A DNA stretch of 64,000 nt from Ceratodon purpureus (taxonomy: Eukaryota; Streptophyta; Bryopsida; Pseudoditrichales; Ditrichaceae): positions 59,682,084 to 59,746,083 of the forward strand of contig CM026426.1 of the NCBI GenBank assembly GCA_014871385.1, written 5' to 3'. The stretch's first letter is position 1. Each line of letters begins with the position of its first letter. A model generated the notes under the pieces. The model saw nothing but the letters and a program-made list of their open reading frames with translations. It was not told the DNA's origin and ran no database searches. This document shows positions 10,901-25,261 of the stretch, one piece after another. The position numbers were made by a program, and so were the translations under genes.

Positions 10901-12310
10901 ACGCCCTTGGGGTGCCAAGTTCATGAAGTACATCGACAAGCACTGGAGAAAGAAGATTGGGATGTGGTGTGCAGGAAACCGGAATGTCCCTCACGCTGGA
11001 CAGAACACAAATGCCGGAATTGAGTCTTTTCATGCTAATCTGAAGAGAATTCTCTTGTTGGAGAAGCAAAGATTTGCTGGGCGCCGGTTGGATTGGTTAG
11101 CAGATGATCTGAAGAATAAGGTCACGGGACACTACTGGTATGCGAGAGCCTTGAAAGAGTTCGGATTCATTTGCAATTTCTCACAGGAGTTTCTCATTGC
11201 CAATGCAATCCTCCTTGCATATGGGATCCCCGACTCGTATGTTTACTTGAATCCAGAGGGGGAGGATATTGCGCTGGTAGTTTCCGTTGCTAATTATCCC
11301 AAAGTTTGGACAGTATACGGAACCGACACTGAGTGGGCACAATGTGACTGTTTTATTGGTCAACAGAACACTATGTGCAAGCATGTTATGAAGGTTTTTC
11401 TTATGAAGCATCCTGATATTGATGAAGGACTGATTCTTAGGGAAGCCGGGACAAGGTGTGGGATAGAGAGGACGATTCCGATGGTGGACGCGTTTGGATC
11501 GAAAAGGGACGACTTTGAGGGTGCCGAGGAGGACTTCTCTGGCCTCCCTAAGGATGAAAAGTACAAGGATGCATGTGTGCCAGATAGAGGCTGCACAGGG
11601 AAGCCTGAGAACAACGCAGGACTTGGAACGGAGTCCAATCCGATTGTTCTACGGGATGTATCTCATCCACAGGAGTACAACTCTAAAGATATTATGGAGA
11701 AATGCTTTGGTACTGAAGAAAATCCCATTGACCTTAACCCCGTTCCCCTGCCACGGAATCAAAGAACTAAAGAAGACAGCCCCGTGGAGTTGATAAAGGA
11801 TCTCCTTGGCACAGCAGGTAAGCACACTGAGATTGGCCACCACCTGGTTGCTGATTTGAAGAAGATACGTGGGAAGTACAGGAAGATGATAGCACGTGGA
11901 ATTGCATGCAACGAGCTGAAGGACACTACCCCGAAATTTCCCTTGCGGGAAGGTGATTGGTCATTGAAAAGGAAACTAGGTAGACTAGAAGTACCTAGGG
12001 CCGGTAAGCGTTGCAAAAGTTAGAAGGTAGACCTCAATGACTATAAGCTAGACTCATGTAGTGCAATACAATGTAGTGCGAATGATATATTATACTATAT
12101 AAAACTACATGGACTTCACTATGACCGAGACATTCAGTCGAGTGAAGCACTATTCTGGTCTTCCATGCTCAGACGGTCACATGTTTAATTTCAATAAATT
12201 AGTTATGTAATCCATGTTCTCAAAATAAGATTGTGACGGTAATGTATTACGTGTAGTGCATATATAAGTGTATTTGGCGAAGAAACCATGACATGTAGTG
12301 GTGCTTTTTA
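7500..12310 (+). mobile_element. Mutator-like element copy 2, nearly complete
   Basis: This element carries one multi-exon transposase gene and ten of the window's TGTAGTGCA-type sites in its introns and flanks. The 3' non-coding tail (12024-12310) has exact sites at 12057 and 12252 and near matches at 12072 and 12294; beyond 12301 the motif stops. No long terminal inverted repeats could be paired by eye, so it may be a non-TIR MULE, as VANDAL elements are. Limits are set by motif density and by similarity to copy 1. Confidence 0.65.
7926..12023 (+). pseudogene. MULE transposase copy 2 with SWIM zinc finger, one in-frame stop
   Basis: Exons are 7926-9244, 9445-10243, 10389-10588 and 10694-12023. 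All introns are GT-AG and the sum is exactly 1216 codons. A single TGA at 9054-9056 (codon 377) interrupts exon 1; the frame continues open beyond it to the donor at 9245. Residues 1-430 are Ser-rich and probably disordered. A basic Cys/His segment resembling the FAR1/MuDR zinc-binding region follows (KRGCQRHFLAKQ ... HGELCHG). The DDE core has Asp ~697 (SIDATFGTSH), Asp ~763 (VIVDNAQAE) and Glu ~883 (GIESFHA). A SWIM finger lies at ~990-1005 (CDCFIGQQNTMCKH, C-x-C-x8-C-x-H). Such proteins cut and insert MULE ends in the nucleus. The stop makes it a recent pseudogene, unless it is bypassed. Confidence 0.8.
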
Positions 12311-13882
12311 ATTAGGCGATGGGTAACGCTGGCGCACGATCACGATGAATTTGAATTCTGTCGCAGTCCACATAGGAACTACATATTTAAGTTATATATA
12401 TATATATATTTATCTGTACTTAGTCATCTATTGGAAAGACGCTTTCTGTAATATGTCCTTTTCTAGCGGCTCTATGGTTGGACTTTTGACGTACAAGACC
12501 TACTTCCTTGACTACGAGATGTTCTCTGCTTGAATCCATTGATGCTCCTCTGTTGACCTCGGCAGTAATCCGGCACGACATTCCGTCCACAGCACCTGAG
12601 ACCATCGCCTTCCTAACTGCGTTCACTACCGGAAGTGAGTGACCTTATTGACAAAAAAAATGTAACATGGTGTTAAAACGGACATGGTTCTGTTGGTTTT
12701 CTGTAAGGAATCATCGCAGTGAAAAAAATTGACAAAACCATCAAAACGTTTCTGTCAGAATTGACAGTTACTGTTAAACTTAGTTCATGGGTTGCGTGGA
12801 TGGAATTTTCTACGATGGATGTCATCCTATCAGAGTTATCTCACGTGACTGATTTGTGGGCTGTACTTCTCTTTGTCGTTGTCCCTGTTCTGTTTATGGA
12901 TTTGGTAAAGCTACGAAGATTATTTAAATTAAATTTAACATATAAGTGAAATCATTCTCTGTGTTGTACATTTTGTTCTCGTTAGACGGGATGGGTTCAA
13001 GGTTGAAAGATTCTTCTGTCGCTCTCACAAGTGCACACTGTGTTTGGAAACTTCACATGTAACACAGACAACACGTATCAAAGGCTACGAGAACACTGTT
13101 CTAAGTACATGTGCACAGGCATTATCTGTGCTAAAACATTCAACATTCCGTGTTCATATTCCACACATACCCTGAACACTTCCTTCTGAATCTCACCTAC
13201 CAAATCCATGTAATGCAGCTAAACGACTCATACATATAAAACTTATAACACTCACATGAATCAGAATTCAGAAAAAAAAAAAAAAATCATTTTTGCAGTT
13301 CTAGCACTTCAGAAAGTATATCCGATTACAAAACGACATGGGTATACACAGTTACATTCTGTGCACCTCTGAGAACTTATGTCTCTAGTTTTACGCCATG
13401 AACTGTTTCACGCTACATTAACTACCGTCGCATCCTCATTTGAAAAACCTGGCACTGCATTCCTCTACAACAGGATATTTCACTTCCACTTGCAAATTCG
13501 AGCACCAAAACTCCCAGTTTACCTGTGGATATCTCGTACGGTTGTGGACCATTGCGCAAAAACCGTGTAAGTTCATTCTTCCATTCTTTCAGAGACGTTT
13601 ACCTGTAATGCGCAGACAACAAACATTTCCGATATCAACAAGACAGAGATAGAGAAGATCGATAATTATCTTCTTCGTTAAAGGAATTTATAATGAAATA
13701 GAACTGCCATTATCCAATTTCTAGTTCATCGCAAGACAGTTTAGACATAGACTCTCTTGCTCCATTTCATGAAGGTTGGCTTCTTACTCAATTAACGATT
13801 GCTGACCAAAAACAATTAAAAATTGTATGAAACACAAAAGAGAAGCATTACGGAGGGGGGACTTACCGTTCACGCTGCATTT
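12311..13882. other. Intergenic DNA, no gene recognised
   Basis: Beyond the MULE tail the sequence is AT-rich, with a short (TA)n run at about 12393-12410 and an A15-like homopolymer at about 13271-13286. Several ORFs of 60-75 codons occur on both strands, but none resembles a known family and none has a paralogue in the window. I see no RNA gene. Confidence 0.45.
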
Positions 13883-14941
13883 TCACTCCCGGGGTTTGGC
13901 AGTGGATCGCTGTTTTGATTTGCACACAGAGCGTCTTCCTGCTCTGTCGTACCGCGCTCGACATGCGGAACCCTGAGTGCTCACTGACGTCCTCGCCTCA
14001 TCTTCGCTTTCAAGGTACTCCTTGAAGGTCATCCTCGCACTTACGAACGAAACTGCAACTGCCGATGTTGAATTGGGTTCCTCCTCAGAGCCACTGGAGT
14101 CGGGGAGGACCAAGACGTGGTGAGGGCCGCGCACTCTTGCCTTCCATGAGCGAATTCCTGCAGCGGACGCTAAGTGTCTTGGAGCCTCCGCAACTTGATT
14201 GCCAGTCTGTTCACCAACACAACCACGACTGCGAAAGGCAACGCCAGCTGCAGAGGGACCACCGGTACGGAGATCACCTGGGCATGCGCGAGAAATGTTA
14301 CCACCGGTACGAAGATCATCTCGATATGCACGAACGCGGCCAAATGGATGTGCACGCACAGGAGGAGTGAGAGGAGGCGTGTAAATCCATGAGGTCACAG
14401 AGTTTTTTACGCTCGACGACTCCACGTTCGGAAACTTCCTATTCGAGCCCATGGATGGCGGGATCGCGACACTCTGCTTCAAATTCCGCCTCGGATGGAG
14501 TGCCCTGAATGCGGCACACACCTCATTGCCATGTGTTCTCCACGTACGAATACCGTTCTGGTTGCGCGGGGGATGCATGATCCCAGTGCAGTTTGCTACG
14601 GCTTGGAAAGCCAGCAATGCCTTCGGGGTCCATCTACCCGCCCAACGCGGCCCCACCAGAGCACGAACAAAGGAAAAGTCCGGGCACTTGAGCTTCGTCA
14701 TTTTCTGGAAATTGTCAACTGATTCCAGCCAGATGACCAAGTCACGGAGGAGACGTGGAGCATCTTCGAGGTGCTGGTAATGACCTCCACGTCTCCGAGC
14801 CGCGTCCTTCCAAATCTCCAAATGGGATTCCTCAAAGTCCAGATTCACCAAGCACTTGAGCGGGGGCTTCAGCTGCCCGTCATCGCCGTTCAACTCCCAC
14901 ACCTTTCGCTTCCCCTTCGAGACAGCGGTGTGCACATTCAT
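13883..14941 (-). CDS. Hypothetical protein, Arg/Ser-rich, unrecognised
   Basis: This 352-residue minus-strand ORF is long for this composition and lies in the same orientation as the two related ORFs at 16.7-18.7 kb. The N-terminal ~130 residues look folded and helical (LEIWKDAARRRGGHYQHL, LLRDLVIWLESV, WTPKALLAFQAV). The rest is basic and low in complexity. An internal duplication gives DDLRTGG twice. Near the C-terminus SSGSEEEPNSTS precedes MTFKEYLESE, which weakly recalls YTFEEYMSSL of the 17-kb ORF. No known domain is apparent. It could be a lineage-specific gene or part of an unidentified transposon, and it may have further exons. Confidence 0.4.
   Translation of the reverse strand: MNVHTAVSKGKRKVWELNGDDGQLKPPLKCLVNLDFEESHLEIWKDAARRRGGHYQHLEDAPRLLRDLVIWLESVDNFQKMTKLKCPDFSFVRALVGPRWAGRWTPKALLAFQAVANCTGIMHPPRNQNGIRTWRTHGNEVCAAFRALHPRRNLKQSVAIPPSMGSNRKFPNVESSSVKNSVTSWIYTPPLTPPVRAHPFGRVRAYRDDLRTGGNISRACPGDLRTGGPSAAGVAFRSRGCVGEQTGNQVAEAPRHLASAAGIRSWKARVRGPHHVLVLPDSSGSEEEPNSTSAVAVSFVSARMTFKEYLESEDEARTSVSTQGSACRARYDRAGRRSVCKSKQRSTAKPRE
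14258..14341 (+). repeat. 42-bp imperfect tandem duplication
   Basis: Two adjacent units starting at 14258 and 14300 share ACCACCGGTACG-AGATCA-CT and the following ATGC-CGA, with roughly ten substitutions. The unit length is a multiple of three, so the duplication keeps the reading frame of the overlapping minus-strand ORF. Confidence 0.75.
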
Positions 14942-16742
14942 CGTCCACTAAGTTTGTTTCCGTCTTCCAATCCCCTGAAACGATCTAAACCCCCGGGAAC
15001 TCAGCGCAATCAGGATCCGCAATATGCTCCAAAGACGATCAGCAAAGTGCTCTCTGCGCGAACATTGAGCGCATGCACTGATCCCTTTCCAGAAAATACT
15101 GAATTGTCCTAGGCTTCGAAGATAATACAACAACGTTCAACTTTTAGAGTAAGTATTCACCTATGTCATCTTGGAGAAGAAACCAGCCTCCACGCCCACG
15201 TCACTTGATTTGCTATCCAGTTGCCAAGCGAAATGATGTTCACGCATCATGTCCATCTCCAACCCTGAATCATAGAAAATCCCACTCATCACATATCATT
15301 AACTTCGTGTCCTACCACTAAGCAGTAATTTCACCACTGATCATGTCTGCTGATCATGATAATTTACGAGAAGTATCAAATCAGAGTAGCATACTGATGG
15401 CTTAGATTTTGTAGCTTCATAATTAAGGAAGGAGGAGCGTAGCTGTAACTCAACCTGTCGCTGTCTTCATAACCCCTTGGACATCGTCCATGTACCGACG
15501 GTTCCTGAGTATGTTCTCTCCTTGCCCGGGTGTCGATAGCGACCCTGACGTCAGGCTGGTAGCTCACCCTGCCCGTACATCAATAGTACGGGTATGTCCT
15601 TGTTCATAACCTGACGATACCCTAAAAAGACAACCGGGTATTACAACGAGTATATAATGAGGGTAAAAATGAATCATAATGAAACGCACGTACATAAGAC
15701 GATGAGGAAATCCCTTTCAAAGAATGGAAGCAATGGCTTTCAATTACAGATAACAGTTTGCTTAAAAAATCACTCCTATGTAAACCAACGCTACCTCAGG
15801 TCCTTACAAATGACAACGCTACCTCAGGTCCTTACAAATGACAGGCACAAAAGAGGACGGAGACTGGTACGATTCTGTGCATGTTAAACAATTTTTTTAT
15901 AAAAAATGGAATGTGCTTAAATAAATGGGAAGTTAGAAAATGCCTGTTGGAACGAATACACTGCGACCTCGTGTACCAAGTTCAAATGTACCCGCCCACA
16001 GACAACAAGAATCACATTGCATAGCGTCACCAGAACAAAGTATTATACGTAGCTTCAACAAGTACACATCTAGACTCGGACAATTAACATTGACGGCAAA
16101 CAATGTTATCAAAAGGAAGAAGAACAGAGGTAAACTTAGGAGTACAGGAATTCAGACATGCGGAGAGAGTGATTAGCCCGACATCGTTATAGCACAAAGT
16201 AGATCCTTTCAACCTGGCAAGCACCCACAAAATACCCTGGAGCCATACACCTGAACTATGTATGGAGCACACTATCAAATAGACCTTTTCAAGCTAGTAA
16301 ATGAACAACGTCTATGGAGAAAGACAGAGTGTCCTCGAGGAACTGACGTTGACAACAATTTCACAACATGGGAGATACCTACACCGTCATATCATAACCC
16401 AGGATTGCAGCCTCAAACAAACCCTATTGTGTTCCATATATCGTATGTGTCGACTGTCTAGTTATCATCAAAAAATTAAATGTTTAAGTTCTCGAAACGT
16501 AAGGTTTGTTTCTTCCTAGTGACCACTGAAGTCCACAAATGCCCATCCGGTAAAAACTATAGCAAATAAGAGTTTTATGCCCCTGCACCCCACGACCACG
16601 CAGCAACAACTTTCAAAGTGAACCTCGTAGCAGAACCCTGGAATTCTACGTACACAGCCACGGTAACTTCACCCACATCGCTAGGGAATTCAGAAGTCAC
16701 ATGCTGTTGCAAGCAAGTCTTTGATCACTGTCGCAGGTAAAA
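14942..16742. other. Intergenic DNA with a 28-bp tandem duplication
   Basis: No recognisable gene is present. The most regular feature is an exact 28-bp tandem duplication (15787-15842). A stretch at 16222-16262 matches 17408-17450, the 5' flank of the next ORF on the minus strand (shared words CACCCACAAAA and CCATACACCTGAACTAT), which suggests a local segmental duplication. Confidence 0.5.
15787..15842 (+). repeat. Exact 28-bp tandem duplication
   Basis: Two consecutive identical copies of a 28-base unit containing GCTACCTCAGGTCCTTACA occupy 15787-15814 and 15815-15842. Perfect identity suggests a recent slippage or repair event. Confidence 0.85.
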
Positions 16743-17369
16743 CTACGCATTGCCAGGTGGCGAGAACATGACAACATCCGAGACAGTAGACCCTGAGCGC
16801 ACAGAGTCGGAATCGTCATCAAGCAAAGGGGCACTCCAAACTTCACTTTCGGTAGAGCAAGTCTGCGAAGAACCCTTGTCCCCATCCGACTTCATGCTCG
16901 AACCACCAGAGGCCTCCGCGTCCAGGTCCATTAACACGACTTCTTCCAACGCATTATCTGCCACGGCGTCTGCTACAAAAGTGCGATCTTCGTCCTTCCC
17001 GGCCAAGACCTTCTCCGATTCCACAGCGTTAGTTGTTGGGACATTCACAAGACAGGAACGAAGCTCATCTACCGGAGAATCATCTGAGTCACTGAATGAG
17101 ATAGGATACGCAGCGCAGCTTCCACGCCGGCTCAGAGGCGAATGGAGGCTGGACATATACTCTTCAAACGTGTAATTCGCGGCCATCCCCAGCAAACAGA
17201 CTTCACGGTGACAATCCTCCGACCAGTTATAATGTTCAGAGTCCAAAAGAAGCTGGCTGAGGGAGGGCAGATCGGGTAGCCAACTCTTCGGATCCAGAGC
17301 ACCTTGCGCACCCCGGCGGATAAACACTTGACCAATCCATGTAAACAAAACTCCTCTCTCAACATCCAT
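16743..17369 (-). CDS. Lineage-specific acidic protein, family A member 1
   Basis: This 208-residue ORF is intact on the minus strand. The N-terminal ~85 residues look like a folded module: VLFTWIGQVFIRR, WLPDLPSLSQLLLDSEH, SEDCHREVCLLGMAANYTF. The C-terminal ~120 residues are acidic and Ser/Asp-rich. The same module recurs with the same spacing in the next ORF at 18.0-18.7 kb (WLPDVPALGNLL, EDCYDEVLLLGSAAGYHF). Two copies with conserved order argue that the module is real and was duplicated locally. I do not recognise the family. The long acidic tail is typical of nuclear or chromatin-associated proteins, but that is only a suggestion. Confidence 0.55.
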   Translation of the reverse strand: MDVERGVLFTWIGQVFIRRGAQGALDPKSWLPDLPSLSQLLLDSEHYNWSEDCHREVCLLGMAANYTFEEYMSSLHSPLSRRGSCAAYPISFSDSDDSPVDELRSCLVNVPTTNAVESEKVLAGKDEDRTFVADAVADNALEEVVLMDLDAEASGGSSMKSDGDKGSSQTCSTESEVWSAPLLDDDSDSVRSGSTVSDVVMFSPPGNA

Positions 17370-17956
17370 CGCTCCTCGAAACGATCAAAACGAACCAGAA
17401 CTTATCAAACACCCACAAAACATCCCGGAACCATACACCTGAACTATATATACACACACTGTCGTTCAAGATTGCGGCTGCCATTAATGGCTGGAGAACA
17501 GAGGAACTAATGGGCAAACCATCGAAATCACCATCAATACCCAACAGCAAACACTGTACCTTAACCTCGACTTAAAGGGAAAGGCTGCGCACAGTGAGGA
17601 AAAAACTTGTGGTGAATACTACATAAGACCCGTGAGCAGAAACCCTTAATCAGAAGACCTGTCGTCATCCCGGAGACAATTTGATTCTGTAACAAACTAC
17701 CAACAACGAGAACCACGTTCGTTTCTATCCCCCGACATAGCCCATCCTTTACAACATAGGAACTAATATCAGCCTCTCTGGTGCGATGTACCCCAAACCA
17801 GATATGTTTCTACTGAATAGCATACTGCGCTATACGACCCAAACAAATATAACCGGATATAATACTCTGAGTATCGAACTTGACAACAAAAAAGCGGAAA
17901 AAAAAAAAAAAAAAAACAGAGTCAAAACGTTCGACATCATCAACACTCAGAAGACA
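17370..17956. other. Spacer between the two family-A ORFs
   Basis: This is the 5' flank of family A member 1 on the minus strand, with the duplicated block at 17408-17450 noted above. A poly-A tract of about 18 bases ends near 17917. No gene is seen. Confidence 0.4.
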
Positions 17957-18724
17957 CTAAGGAACCTGATTCTTGTAATAGTTGGAGTGCACTCGTAGGT
18001 CATCTGCAGAGGAACCAATGCTCCCCCCCGCAAACACCCCAATGGACCCCTTACTGTCACCATCCGAGGTTTCCTCATCACCAGCGGCGTGAGTGACAGC
18101 CGCATCAAACGCATGGTTCGAATTAGGGCGACTCGAATCAGCGACACCTGCTGAGAAGCGTGGAGAACCTTCTCTTGGAGCCCCGTCAGCCAAATTCGCA
18201 GAGCATGGATTAAGGTCAGAACCTCCACCTCCCATTGAAGTTAGCGAATGGGTACTCTGTCGAACAATACCAGGCTCGGTCTCAGAAACTTCTGCATGAC
18301 AACCTGCTGGGTATCCCGCTGAATCACGGACATGCAATTGCCGGCCAACTCCATCACCATGACCTGAACCACCAGGAGTTGTTTCACTTTCAGAAAATGA
18401 ACTCCTGGAATCAGTGGATTTCGAGTCAGAGCCCTTAGACGTAGTATCCACCGTCACAGGGTTAGCGAAGCAACTCCCAAAAGAAGTAGTCGGCAACTCG
18501 AGGTGCTCCAGAAATGTCGAGAAGTGATAACCAGCGGCACTCCCCAGCAGCAACACTTCATCATAACAGTCCTCGGTTTATGGGAAATCGGAAGACGTAC
18601 GCAGCAAATTCCCGAGGGCAGGAACATCAGGTAACCATTCTTTACGCTCCCATTTGTTCCTTGCATTGCGATTGAAAAAAATAATTGACATCCATGCCAA
18701 CAACGCTCCCTTCTGCTGATCCAT
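17957..18724 (-). pseudogene. Lineage-specific acidic protein, family A member 2, one in-frame stop
   Basis: By alignment with member 1 the start is ATG at 18722-18724 (MDQQKGALLAWMSIIFF against MDVERGVLFTWIGQVFI). The frame is open to 17957 except for TAA at 18578-18580, between the WLPDVPALGNLL and EDCYDEVLLLG blocks. The tail after the module is Ser/Gly/Asp-rich and differs from that of member 1, as expected for fast-evolving disordered sequence. With 255 codons it is somewhat longer than member 1. Function is unknown. Confidence 0.55.
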
Positions 18725-21404
<2,680 letters not shown>

Positions 21405-22461
21405 TTACATGTCCATAGGGTCTACTCCAAACTGTGCTGCACCGAAGAGAGCAATCGGCGAGGATGGAGGCGTCGCCATTGGCACTCTTGCAGATTCATC
21501 AGTATCCTCCTTCCTCATGATGAAATCGTCTTCGAGGAGACGGTCTTCACGAATGAGGGAATCTTCGACCCACTTGTGTGATACCACAAACGGGCCTCCT
21601 TCTTTCACAAGCAGACTGTCTTCCGAACTTAAGCCCAAACTGTGTACGCAGAGTGATTGTTAGCTCCTTCAACCTTACATGCCACTTAATGGTACTTATT
21701 CGAGACTGTACTGAGAAATCACTTCTTCATACTCCATAAACTGGAATTCCCCTGTATGACCAAAAAACATAAATGAAAATAAAAAAACCAATGAAGAAGA
21801 TCCTGACGTCCATCTAAATGGATAATATAATTACCTTCGGCATATGGCGAATACACTTAGCGGAATGTCATCTTGAATCACGCAGATGACATGAGTAACA
21901 CCTTCGTTCAGTGCATGAGAGATCCTCCCACCGTACATCTCTATTTCTAGAGCCAATCTGTCCGATAAAAGAGACGCAATAAGTCGAGCGTCCCTGTTCC
22001 TCTAAAAATTGACAGTGAGCAGTCGATCAAAGTCCATGTAAATTTTCACTTGATATACTGAACACTGTCTATGACGGTACCCAAATAAATGACGATAGAT
22101 TGACAGTAATTAACATGTGCAATGAGCTCACTTGAATTCAAAAAAAAATAAAAAAGGGACAACACAACTAGGCATGCTTCGTCGCTTACTTTATATAATC
22201 CAGCGGGGCAAAATACCCAACGACACCCCTGTACTTTCTCCACTTCTTCTGCTCATGAAACCATTTATCCATCATCCTATCGACTTCCCTCCTGGTTAGC
22301 GGTTTTGTTTTCTGCATGGTCTCCTCCCAGAATCTTGATTCGAAGAGGCTTGACAGTTCATCAACTGTCCACTCTGTATCGTCGGTCATCTTCGCATCAA
22401 GACGCTCCATGGTCCAATCCCCCGACATTCTGCTTGTGCTCTGTATACAATTAACAACCAC
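21405..22461 (-). CDS. DNA ligase IV-like BRCT segment, copy 1
   Basis: Three exons can be joined in frame. The first is 22190-22461, ending FAPLDYIK at donor GTAAGC. The second is 21835-21999 (RLIASLLSDRLALEIEMYGG ... GVTHVICV). The third ends at 21405 (FVVSHKWVEDSLIREDRLLE). In order these resemble the linker between the BRCT domains, and then the second BRCT domain, of plant DNA ligase IV; the last block matches its conserved VVSSHWLEESLQREEKL pattern. In ligase IV this region binds XRCC4 during non-homologous end joining. No ligase catalytic domain lies nearby, so this is a partial gene or a captured fragment. Exon limits are my reading and the first exon may start further upstream. Confidence 0.5.
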
Positions 22462-23060
22462 AATCTATCTGTGCAACAATCCTGTATTATCCTCCTCCTA
22501 TCGGAGCAAAAGAAAACAATATCAGCACTGCGTTATTAAACCAACTAAGTTAGCCATGACTGGTACACGCAAAATCCCAGCTTCGTTAAGTAGTTGATTC
22601 TATGCACATGCATAAAAGGACTTTAGTGCATGTGGAAGCATGGTTGCCGCTCAGCGTAGTCTGACATAGAATAGAAACCTCAGCTGAACATGCCTGCATG
22701 AGCAGTGAACTGAACGTTCACCGCAGTCAAGTACCTATACTACACGTCATAAACATCTCAGTTCCCGCTCAGACCCCCTCTCAAACAAAACCCCTCCATC
22801 ATACAGACGCATGTTCCGAATCTTCCCATGAGGTTGCGACACTTAAGTGCCTGTACTTACTGCATGTCAAAAACCTCTTTGCTTCTACGTAAATTCGCAG
22901 CCTCATGTCTTGAAAACACAATCCAAGACGACTTCTAAACAGCAAACAAAAAAAAAAAGGAAAAAAAACGTAGTGTCTATTCTAGTTCGTAAAGGTCCAG
23001 ACTCACACTCTACACTACCTCAGTGACCTCGCAGAGTGGAATACCCTACATACAGTGGTC

Positions 23061-23360
23061 TTAGAATCGGACCCTGCTCCAAAACGCCTTGAAGTTCACT
23101 TCATCCTTATCATAATCGTAGAGTCTTGGATTGTGATACAACCGGCTGCCTTCTAAACTGAACAAGTAATTCATGTGTGCGTTGCTGATCAGCCTAGGGA
23201 AATTGCGCGAGAACTGGCGAGCCCAACTGCAAGTTTGGGAGAGAATCCAGAACACTATGAGCTCATCATCGTCCTCATTTTCAACCGCGCCGTGGTTTTC
23301 CTGGATCCATTCCATAAGGATCACCGTGCAAAGATTAGGCATGCGAACTAAAGAAGCCAT
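23061..23360 (-). CDS. Possible upstream exon of BRCT copy 1
   Basis: This 99-codon ORF ends VNFKAFWSRVRF. The upstream exon of copy 2 (25262-25420) ends in the similar GFDKQWSAFWQSNV. Both lie 5' of the first BRCT-linker exon of their copy, so they may be equivalent exons. The ORF runs to a stop rather than to an obvious donor, and I recognise no domain in it. Confidence 0.3.
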   Translation of the reverse strand: MASLVRMPNLCTVILMEWIQENHGAVENEDDDELIVFWILSQTCSWARQFSRNFPRLISNAHMNYLFSLEGSRLYHNPRLYDYDKDEVNFKAFWSRVRF

Positions 23361-23830
23361 TGTAAACAGCGTCTTCCTAACTAGCCAGTAAAGGGAAACC
23401 TAAATAACTAGTACGCACATCAAATCTGGGTTCGAATGGGATAAACTTGATTGATTTGTTGCCTTCTTATGCTTATGCAGTAGCCGTCTAATCCTTCCTC
23501 TCTCAATGATGCGTCGGACACTGAAGTCAGAAAAGGAAACATCCTATACGTACAACCAACTTTTTCCCTCCCGATCTACCAGCATACCTCATAAAGTGGA
23601 CTGAAAACGAGGAGGTATACTATAGGAACCTCATACCTTTTTTAATACTACACAGACTACAGCTTGATTATCAATAATTGGCATCCATTGTGCCGAATGA
23701 CAGACCCTGTCACACACCAACTAAATAGAAAATACAGAACTTTATTGTTATAGTTCACTATTACAAACTGTGAATTGAAGGCCGATGTCACGCACAACAG
23801 GTGACTCAGGTACCTTTAAATTCAAACGGC

Positions 23831-24690
23831 TCATGCGCTACCCCTGGGAATCTCGTATTGGTCTACAGGAACCTCTTTCTCAAGACGAACGCAGTCGACT
23901 ATCCAATTATGAGTGACGACCTTCAATCCATCTCGTAACAGAATTTCATCTTCCTCCACGAAGTCCATGCTGAATACAATCCCTTTTAAATCAATATTAT
24001 ATAAAGCTCCGGAAAAAATTTAAAAAACGCAAAAAACAAATGCAGAACAGTAAACAAACACAGCAACGACTCAAAAGTTGACTAATAAAACAAGTATGTA
24101 CCTGCTCATGATCTCCGCAAAAATGCCTCCATTACAAGCCCCTGCTACATAACACACACAATGGGTAACTTCCTCGTCTAGAGTATTTTTCACGGTCCCA
24201 CCGAACATCTCAACAGCTCCCTTGAGTATGTCGATGGTTTTCTCAATAGCTGAAACATGCACTTCAGCGATCATTGACCTACAAATGAGAAACAAATAAT
24301 CCTTAGTAGTTGAACAGCGAGGTCCTTTGCAGCACAAACAAATCAAATTATTTATGAAAGCGACAACGGCGTGTACCTTGAGAAGCTCATTGGTGGAAAA
24401 ATAAAGGCACAAGTTCTTCTAAAAAAACCCCAATTCGCAGGAGTGTTAAATTTACTCTCAATAAGAGCCCACAGAAACTTGTCGTCATCTTTCTCTCTGT
24501 CAAGACCTGCGATCAAATCGGAGTCCAACAGACTACGGACCTCGCCATCCGTCCAATCTATGTCTTCCGCCAACCTCTTCACAACCATGTCGAATGTCCA
24601 ACGACTACGACTGCCGTTTGATACCATAACCGACGAAGTTACCTCATATACCATCTGTCCTTGCCGGGACTTAAATTGCAATCGAATCAA
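23831..24690 (-). CDS. DNA ligase IV-like BRCT segment, copy 2
   Basis: Exons are about 24640 down to 24377, then 24102-24278, then 23831-23969, ending in TGA. All junctions are GT-AG and in phase. Exon 1 has DIDWTDGEVRSLLDSDL and NWGFFRRTCAFIFPP, resembling the ligase IV inter-BRCT linker. Exons 2 and 3 form one BRCT domain: MFGGTVKNTLDEEVTHCVCY, then LKVVTHNWIVDCVRLEKEVP, with the conserved GG, TH and W positions. It is a tandem paralogue of copy 1 with the same exon layout but strongly diverged sequence. No catalytic ligase domain is in the window. It may be the end of a larger gene or a duplicated fragment. Confidence 0.55.
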
Positions 24691-25261
24691 AAAACCCGAG
24701 CACTTCCTATGACTGCGACCCTCTCCCTTACAAACGAAATCTACTGTAGCTAGTCTCGCACCAACTCCCCACTTATTTCACGCTCACAGTAGAGTGCCTC
24801 TAAAAGAAGGACATGTAGGAGTCCACAGCAACTATGTAAGCTACAAGATATCTCCGAAGTTGCTCTAGAATGAACTGCTAGTTACAGAATAGAAAAAGCT
24901 ACCACGTCATTCACAATGAGTCCTATCTTCACTCTACATCCATCCTCGACAAACTCTGCATGTAATTCTGTATGCAACACGAGCTTCAAATGATCAATGT
25001 CCGACATGCAAATAGAGGATGCTTTTTCACAGTGGTGCATAAATTACTAGTACCCATCAGTGGATCATAATAATATAAATAAAATCAAACAAAAAAATAA
25101 ATTAAAATTTGAAAATAAAAATTTAAAAAAATAATTAAATAAGAAAGTGATAAGTTACAGAAGTTCATACGCAAAAGATAAAAGTATTATGTATTCAATA
25201 AAATAAAATAAATAAGATAGAAAAAAATAACACGTATGTTGTAGACTGCTTCGAACGTACC
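24691..25261. other. AT-rich spacer or intron upstream of BRCT copy 2
   Basis: No coding signal is visible on either strand. The part from about 25060 to 25230 is a low-complexity A/T tract (AAATAAATT-like words). It probably is an intron if the exon at 25262-25420 belongs to copy 2. Confidence 0.4.
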
